A program made the translations under genes and the position numbers. Of a stretch of 64,000 nucleotides of DNA, positions 57,435 to 64,000 are shown one piece after another. The notes under the pieces are model-generated. The model saw only the letters and a program-made list of their open reading frames with translations, was not told where the DNA came from and made no database searches. The stretch is from NCBI RefSeq assembly GCF_013426205.1, contig NC_089423.1, forward strand, positions 3,968,001 through 4,032,000. Direction: 5' to 3'. The stretch comes from Metarhizium brunneum. Lineage: Eukaryota > Ascomycota > Sordariomycetes > Hypocreales > Clavicipitaceae. How positions within the stretch are numbered: the stretch's first letter is position 1; each line of letters begins with the position of its first letter.

Positions 57435-59640
57435 ATGGGCGAATACATCGACAGTCGCAATGCCTCCGATGAACTCTGGAAACACGATGCTCCTGGCGAT
57501 ACGCCAATGTGGCAGTTCATCCAGCAGGTGAATAAGAAGCATGCATTGAGCATCAATGGCTACCCCGGACTGTACCAATGGTCCGTCGACAGCGTGTCTT
57601 CCTTTTGGGAAGAGGTCTGGGACTTTGTGGGCATCGTGGCTTCCAAAAAGGCCGACAAGGTAGGTTGGTCCTTTTCCCGCCATGGGCATCGTCAGTCCTT
57701 TCGGTCCTGTTGCTTCTAACCCTCTCGTCCAAGGCCCTGCCGGAAAATGCGCCCATGTACCCTCGCCCCGACTTCTTCTCAGCCGCTCGCCTCAACTTTG
57801 CCGAGAACCTCCTCTTCTGCCCGACTTGGCCCATCGACCCGGACAGTGTTGCCGTCATCACCGCCACGGAGCTGCCGGGAGACATCAAGCCAACCACATG
57901 GCGTCAGCTGCGTGAATCTGTGCGGCAATGCTCCAATGCCCTCCGCGGCGCCGGCCTGCAGTCTGGAGATGTTGTTGCCGGCTACGTGTCCAACCACGAG
58001 GAGGCTGTCGTCGCCATGTTGGCTGCTGCATCTATCGGTGCCATCTGGACTGGCATCAGCCCGGACAATGGCGTCTCCGCTGTACTAGATCGTCTTGCCC
58101 AGATCGGCCCAAAGGTGTTGTTTGCTGACAACGGCACCGTCTACAATGGCAAGGAGTGGCCAAGTACCTCCAAAACCAACGAGATTGCCGCAGCATTAAA
58201 AGGCGTTGGTCTTGAGCTGGTCGTCGTTATTGACAATATCAGCGCCGATCTCGGCATCCAAGATATCAAGTCCCAAGGCGTCACGGCCCTCGATTACAAG
58301 TCTTTTCTAAGAGACGCGCCCCCAGACCCCATCAAGTTTGAGCAATTGCCTCCTTCGCATCCCCTCTACGTTCTGTACTCCAGTGGAACCACTGGGCTGC
58401 CCAAGGCTATTGTTCATACTGCGCTGGGCACGCTCCTTCAGCACAAGAAGGAGCACATGCTGCACTGCTCCATGACTGCCGCCTCGCGCATGTTGTACTA
58501 CACCACAACTTCCTGGATGATGTGGCACTGGAGTGTCGGTGCCCTAGCCGTTGGCACTACTCTGGTGCTCTACTCTGGATCCCCGTTCCGCCCAAGCTCG
58601 CACATGTCGCTCCCCAAACTCCTCTCTCAGCTCAAAGTGACCCATTTTGGTACATCCGCTGCGTATCTCACAGCGTTGGAGGCCAACAACGTTCGCCCTG
58701 TTGAGGACGCAAGCATTGACCTGTCACGCTTGGAGGCCATCTATTCTACTGCGTCGCCGCTACCCCCGTCAACTTTTAGGTTCGTATACGAGGCATTCCC
58801 AAAGACGGTCAATCTGGCCTCCATTACTGGCGGCACTGATATTATTTCCCTCTTTGGCGCCCCATGTCCTCTACTGCCCGTCAGAGTTGGTCAGATTCAA
58901 TGTGCTGGTCTGGGAATGGACATTCGTGTGGTAGACTCCATTTCAGGAGAGGACATGCCACCGGGGGAGCAGGGCGATTTGGTCTGTGTGAAACCATTCC
59001 CCTGCCAACCACTGACCTTCTTCGGCGCCAATGGCCAGACCAAGTACAGGTCGGCCTACTTTGAGCGGTTCGAAAACGTCTGCGGCGTCAAAGGCCCCGT
59101 CTGGCACCACGGGGATTTTGTCAAGATTCCCGATCCGTCCACCGGAAGTCTGGTCATGCTGGGCCGATCCGACGGCGTTTTGAAGCCTGCCGGCGTTCGG
59201 TTCGGATCTGCAGAAATCTACAATATCCTCACTCGATTCTTCGCCGCAGAGGTTGAAGATGCCGTGTGTGTCGGCCGTAGAAGGGAAACGGACAGGGACG
59301 AGACGGTGTGCCTTTTTGTTGTCATGGTTCCCGGCAAGCCTTTCAGCCAAGAACTGAAAACTCAAATCATGGCCAAGATCCGGTCTGAGCTCAGTCCTCG
59401 GCATGTTCCAGCAGTAGTGGAGGAGTGTGGTGCTGGAATTCCCAAGACTGGCAACGGCAAGAAGTAAGTCGGCAAATTTCGTGTGCACTGCTACAATCTA
59501 TTTTTTTGGATGCTAACATTGACGATAGAATTGAAGTTGCCGTCAAGCAAATTCTCTCTGGCCTAAATATCAAAACGAATGCGAGCGTCGCTAATCCCGA
59601 AGCGCTAGAGTGGTTCAAAGAGTGGGCAAACAAAAATTAA
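57435..59640 (+). CDS. Acetoacetyl-CoA synthetase
   Basis: Three exons: 57435-57659, 57734-59463 and 59529-59640, giving 688 residues. Introns are 74 bases (GTAGGT...TCCAAG, phase 0) and 65 bases (GTAAGT...CGATAG, phase 2). The first junction makes ASKKADKALPENAPMYPR and the second makes GNGKKIEVAVKQIL, the invariant C-terminal catalytic lysine motif of the ANL superfamily. Residues 1-110 hold the acyl-CoA synthetase N-terminal region (FWEEVWDFVGI, FSAARLNFAENLL). The AMP-binding P-loop YSSGTTGLPKAIVH is at about residues 290-303. TTTSWMMWHWSVGAL and SITGGTDIISLF are typical of the acetoacetate-specific branch rather than acetyl-CoA synthetase. The reaction converts acetoacetate, ATP and CoA to acetoacetyl-CoA for sterol or lipid synthesis. 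The product is probably cytosolic: no signal is seen. Two AATAAA-like signals lie within 100 bases after the stop. Confidence 0.96.
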
Positions 59641-61598
59641 ACAAAGTATGCAAACCGAAACAAAAAAAAAGACTTAAAAGAAATAAAAGGGTTTGAAGAG
59701 AAGGCATTCAACGAGAATAATAAACAGAGACCGCCGGGTTCAACGAGCATGTTGGCCAAGGCTGCCATAGAGCGACTAGATTAACGACGTTATGGAATGA
59801 AATGGCACGCGCGGAGTGAGCACTAATTCGGTTCAGCAAAGTGGCCTACTATCCATGATTATTGCACACATGCACGACCTTGAGGAATTTCACAGTGACA
59901 ATAGAGTTGAGGTTGAGCAAGGGACAAGCAGTGCTACTTGCCTGCTGCAGGCTCAGCGAGCCCAGGCTGGTGTCGAATATCGCTCGGAATGGAGGACGAA
60001 AATAGAGTGCAATGGTGTGCAGTAGAATATCCATGTCCAATGTGCCAATGTTCAGCCGTTTAACAATCATCAAGAGTCTGGCCGCCGGCTGTCTCGCCCA
60101 CCTTGTCTGGCGCCCAACATGAGACATTGGAGCAAAGCTTTGCAACCAGGCGTGGTCCTTTCATCTCACACGAGGCCAAGCAAAAGTCGGAAAGATGCCG
60201 GCCTTGGGAGAATTGGGGAGAGGGGGGGTTGGCAAACTTGAAAAGCAAATGTGGTCTATTGTTCGACGAAGCCCAAAACAATTCAAGAACCAACCCAGCA
60301 ATCATAGACTTCTTGACCTCTCGGCGATCGGATGGACAAGACGGGCTCGTCTGCCGCTCCTGAAACTACTGAGTACATACTGGTAGTACTAGTACTCTGT
60401 ACAACAGATTCTGTTCCCTGCCAGAGAGACAAAGGTACGTAAATCTAAGAATGGTCGCAGCCGGATGCTGGGGGGTAACTGCCGTGAGACAAGACATACA
60501 TACATACTTTACTTACATATGTATGTTTCGTGCTGGCGGTGGTGCTAGGTACTGTACTTTTCCACAGATACGGACTACGAAGTACATACTCCATATAGAG
60601 ATCAACCTGATTGTTGAGACACTGTTTTCACGCAGCATTGCCCATTCCTAGTGATGTGCTCAGATTGATGATCAGATATCCTGTCCGGATTTTTAGGGGC
60701 CCCGTTAAAAAAAAACTGGTTTGAATTTGTGCATGGTTTTGTGTCAGAGTGATGAGGGTGAAGAGCCATAGGCCCATAATTAGAATGTCGGGTTTTGCTG
60801 TTGTACTACGTAGCTGTCTCTCACAACAAGGTGGTCCTATCCTTGGACGAAACCTTGCCGACTGCAACCGATCACGTTACACAAAGACAGGTCCAGGTAA
60901 CGTAAAGTCTTTTTAAAGCAATCACACTCTCGAATAAACTCCAAGTACGGAGTACCTCATGAGTAGTATCATCTCATAACGGTAGATAATCCCCCCAAGC
61001 GACGCATCAAGGTGTCAGATGACACATGCTTGATCTTGTTTATTTGTTTGCAAGGCGAGAATGCTTCGCGCAAAGGAGAAAAACAGGGTCAGTGGGACGA
61101 TTCTGCTTTCCAATCGGCAGGATAGACAAGCTGGCGCCAGCCCAATATCAGTGCGCGATCTATTTCGTTGAAAGTGGTTCTCGGCAAAGCAAGGCGACAT
61201 GGGACGACAGCTGTGGCCGGGAGGAAATCGAAGGACGGCCGCCGTTAGCACCTTTAGCGCCAATGGCTGTCAGACGCCCATCAAACCATCAAGCCATGAC
61301 TGGATTCCATTCGACAACCTGCTTTTCTCGAGGTTGCATGTTCCTGGCGGTTCCACATCAAAAGACAGGGATGAGCTGCTCGCTCAGAATCGCTGGGGTG
61401 GATAACTACTGGAAGTGGTTAGACGTGGATGTGTGTGTGGGCCAAGTTGCAGCATCGCAAATTGTCATTGACCAGCAGATAAATGAGCTCCTCCTCCAAC
61501 AGCTCACCCATCATTAAAATATCATCTACCGGACGTTGGACAGCAAGCCCCACGTTGGCTTGTGGCTGATCCTGCGCAGTGCAGTTCTGTGCACGGGG

Positions 61599-61614
61599 TA
61601 CTCCGTACTCCGTA
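61599..61614. repeat. Two overlapping TACTCCGTA words
   Basis: Two copies of the nine-base word share two bases. This is the only tandem occurrence in the window. Confidence 0.9.
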
Positions 61615-61660
61615 GGCCGTCCTGAGTTCGAGTTCGCAGTATCCGATTACTTCATTGATT

Positions 61661-61706
61661 TACCCGTTGGCAACTAAGTGGAAGTCCACTTAGTTGCCAA
61701 CGGGTA
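61661..61706. mobile_element. 46-base perfect palindrome, transposon-TIR-like
   Basis: Two 22-base arms, perfectly complementary and separated by two bases (AG). The arm begins TACCCGTTGGCAACTAAG. Its outer TA ends could be the target duplication of a Tc1/mariner-type element whose interior has been deleted. An almost identical arm lies at 21971. Confidence 0.6.
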
Positions 61707-64000
61707 GAAGGGAAAGGGATACCAACTGCACCCAAGCTGGCGGGTTTCTCTCCACAGAAATTCTAGGCACCAAGTTTTGTGGCCCGCACCTTACGCCCTG
61801 CGGTAGAATATCAGGACGCAGGCCCAATGTCATCCAACGCTGCCTCAAGAAGCTTACTCCAGGACCTGGCGAGCTCCTCGACAGCTCTTTTCCGCTTCGT
61901 GATCTTGCAAGGTCGTTGCTGCCCGCAGTCAAACGACGGGAGATTTTGGAGGGCAGGGCTGACAGCGCTGCGGCTTGTGTAGTGATCAACGCGGATTTTC
62001 ACAGCCCCTATCGTATTTCTCAGACCCGGCGTGGGCGAAGTGCTTGGTCGAATTTCCCCCCGTGAGCATGGTTGGGCTTTAGCGATTTTCCCATTTGTTC
62101 ACAAATTAGCCTGTTCATGGCGTACGAATGAAGTATCTCATTGAGCCATGAGAGAGCTTTGGGAAAGGAAGGGAGGATGTTAGCATGTAATACATACTGA
62201 CAGTGCACCCACAGAAAGCCTTTACCAACTTGTGAGCAGACGGGAGCAATTGTATCAACGGTCACATGCTAGGGCTTTAACCGACCAGACCGGGACAAGG
62301 ATGTTTGACCGCTGAAGCTCCTTCCACATCTTGTTTAGCCAGGGGTTGTCGAATGCTTCTGGAAGGGAAAATGTGGCCGACAAATAAGGTGCTATGTCGA
62401 TCACGTCAACGGATCATTGATGCTGGTAGCAAGAGATCCATGGTGCCCGTGTGCTTTCCAGCCTAACTGAGCATGCCAGCACGATGTCGATGTTATGCAC
62501 ATGTCGAGTCGATGCTCCGGCATCTTAGGCCTCTGGCTGTATGTCTTCACTCACCGATGTTAATCTGTAACAGCATTTGGCTGGACATTAACGGAGTAGC
62601 ATCGTATTGGGTAATAAGAGAGACAGCATGCGGAAATTTGCCATGGTGGAGCCAAGGCAATACCGGGTAGGATGAGTTAGCAGTAGAGGCACAGTTAGTA
62701 TACCAACCAGACATAACACATTGTATGCCAGTCATCTGCAATCGACTTGGACACCCTAGATATCGCCGCCACCAAGACCAGCTAGGAATCAGGAAACAGC
62801 ATTAGAGACCTATTGACCAAAATGACGGAGGATGTATGGCGAGAAAATCGTATCTGCCCTAGATCTTGCTCGATTGTGTAGCGTTTGAGGACACTTTTTT
62901 GGCGTCACATATTGGCTGTTGAGCGCTGTCTGGAGCTTCCGTTTGAAGATCCATCTCCAGTACCACCATCCAGGTCCACTACGAATATGCAGGGAGAATC
63001 CCCAGCTTCAAGTCAAGTTGGCCGGCAGTCGGCGAACAGTGGTTCTGTCCAAATTGACAAGGAATCAATAGGAGACTCTACATGTCGTTTTGTCCTTTTT
63101 TTCTTCTAACAGAGCAGGCGTGCCGACAGTTGTCTGTATCCTCTGTAAGGATATTGTTCCTGGCGGCAAGATCCGTTGTACCTTGTTCATCGTCAGCTTT
63201 CACCTATTGTATCCTTTCGGCGGATTCACTTGCAGCCACTTGCTCTTGCTCCCCTGGCCAAAGGGCCAACTCTGGATCCTCCTCGCGGCTCAACCAAGCT
63301 CGATCATCCTCCCGACGTGGGGGCTCCAGGCAGACTAATCTGACCTAATCTGTTGACATCCTGGCATCGGTGGTGCCAGCACCAAGTCTGAACGACGAAG
63401 TGGCAACCAGAATGGCTGGCAGTCCCGTCAAAGAGTCTGTTAGTTGCCGCTTGACCCCTTGTCCAGATGTAGTTGGCACATACATATACATTGATAGAGG
63501 GCAAAAGGGGCATCTTGGATTGTTTGGAATTGTTGCCAACAATCAGGATAGGCATGTCCATTTTGAAGCCTGTGCAGGGCATGTTTCTCACATTCTGGCT
63601 AGAGCACGATCTGAAAGGGAAGTGGGTGATGCTGGTGGACGGACAGAAAATTCGGCAAATTGCCATTGAAAATAATTGCATGTGCTAGAACCTTGGAGTT
63701 GCTAAGAAGAGTCAATCTGGTAGGTGCTTCACAATGCACAACGGCAACGGGGGCAGGTGCTCAGCCGCGCCTTCCCAGGCAACAAGACTTCCATCCTGTG
63801 AGCTTGGCTGCCAACCTCAAGACTTAGATATGCAGGCGACTTAGCTTCACCGCGTGTCCTCGATACTGGAAAAACTGTCGAACCAATTTGACGTCTACTA
63901 CTCTTCTACGCAGTAGGTACTTGGGAAGTCGCACTAGGTATGGGGCAGGTCTTCGAGACATTGACAAGCAGCCCCAGGCTGAGCGAGTTAGCCGATGTGC

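Larger units (their letters stand above)
59641..64000. other. Intergenic to the window end, no gene seen
   Basis: ORFs are short and lack motifs. The word TACGGAGTA occurs at 60946 and twice overlapping at 61599-61614. A long palindrome lies at 61661-61706. ACAT and TATG repeats lie at about 60496-60530. A region at 62900-63690 has some longer open frames (for example around GVPTVVCILCKDIVPGGK), but stops break every frame and nothing is recognisable. Confidence 0.5.

Noticed and set aside
62885..63690. Cluster of open frames including GVPTVVCILCKDIVPGGK
   Set aside because: The CxxC spacing suggests zinc binding, but stops break every frame within about 80 codons and no family is recognised. 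Not enough support even for a pseudogene.

Overview
The window is nuclear DNA of a filamentous ascomycete, most likely a Sordariomycete and probably Hypocreales. The reasons are single-copy fungal genes broken by short GT-AG introns (53 to about 200 bases), a fungal-type C2H2/Fungal_trans regulator, a CreD-type arrestin, a Ste50 adaptor with SAM and RA domains, and long gene-free spacers. The species cannot be named from sequence alone. I saw no tRNA, rRNA or intact transposon. Splice models below were built by hand: in each case the reading frame and the conserved motif are both restored across the intron.

Layout. 1-1.5 kb: 3' part of a CreD-type arrestin adaptor, cut by the window edge. 3.1-6.1 kb: a decayed beta-lactamase-fold serine hydrolase, followed on the same strand by an intact secreted GH3 (NagZ-like) beta-N-acetylhexosaminidase. 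Both look bacterial in character. 6.3-11.9 kb: a Nudix hydrolase and a large C2H2 regulator, both on the minus strand. 11.9-22.9 kb: an 11 kb stretch with no supportable gene. 22.9-28 kb: a secreted CAP/PR-1 protein, a cytochrome P450 and a cysteine-rich, Ser/Thr-rich surface protein. 31.2-34.2 kb: Nha1-type Na+/H+ antiporter. 35.4-36.9 kb: a tail-to-tail pair, one small membrane-anchored unknown and one multi-pass unknown (DUF7719-like). 38.2-39.3 kb: GPI12, an early GPI-anchor enzyme. 40.7-43.9 kb: a coiled-coil protein and a single-pass membrane protein, both uncharacterised. 46.2-48.0 kb: Ste50. 52.4-54.5 kb: serine palmitoyltransferase subunit Lcb2. 57.4-59.6 kb: acetoacetyl-CoA synthetase. 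59.6-64 kb: no gene seen.

How the genes relate. Most are unlinked housekeeping or signalling genes: nutrient-permease turnover (arrestin), osmotic and mating MAPK signalling (Ste50), ion homeostasis (Nha1), sphingolipid and GPI synthesis (Lcb2, GPI12) and ketone-body activation. The accessory material is the 3-6 kb bacterial-like pair, which recalls a peptidoglycan-recycling gene pair with one member lost, and the 23-28 kb secreted/P450 group. No biosynthetic cluster core enzyme is present.

The most distinctive non-genic signals are a 9-base word, TACGGAGTA (or its complement), seen 14 times and only outside genes, and a near-perfect 46-base palindrome at 61.66 kb whose arm recurs with one mismatch at 21.97 kb, like terminal inverted repeats of a vanished DNA transposon.
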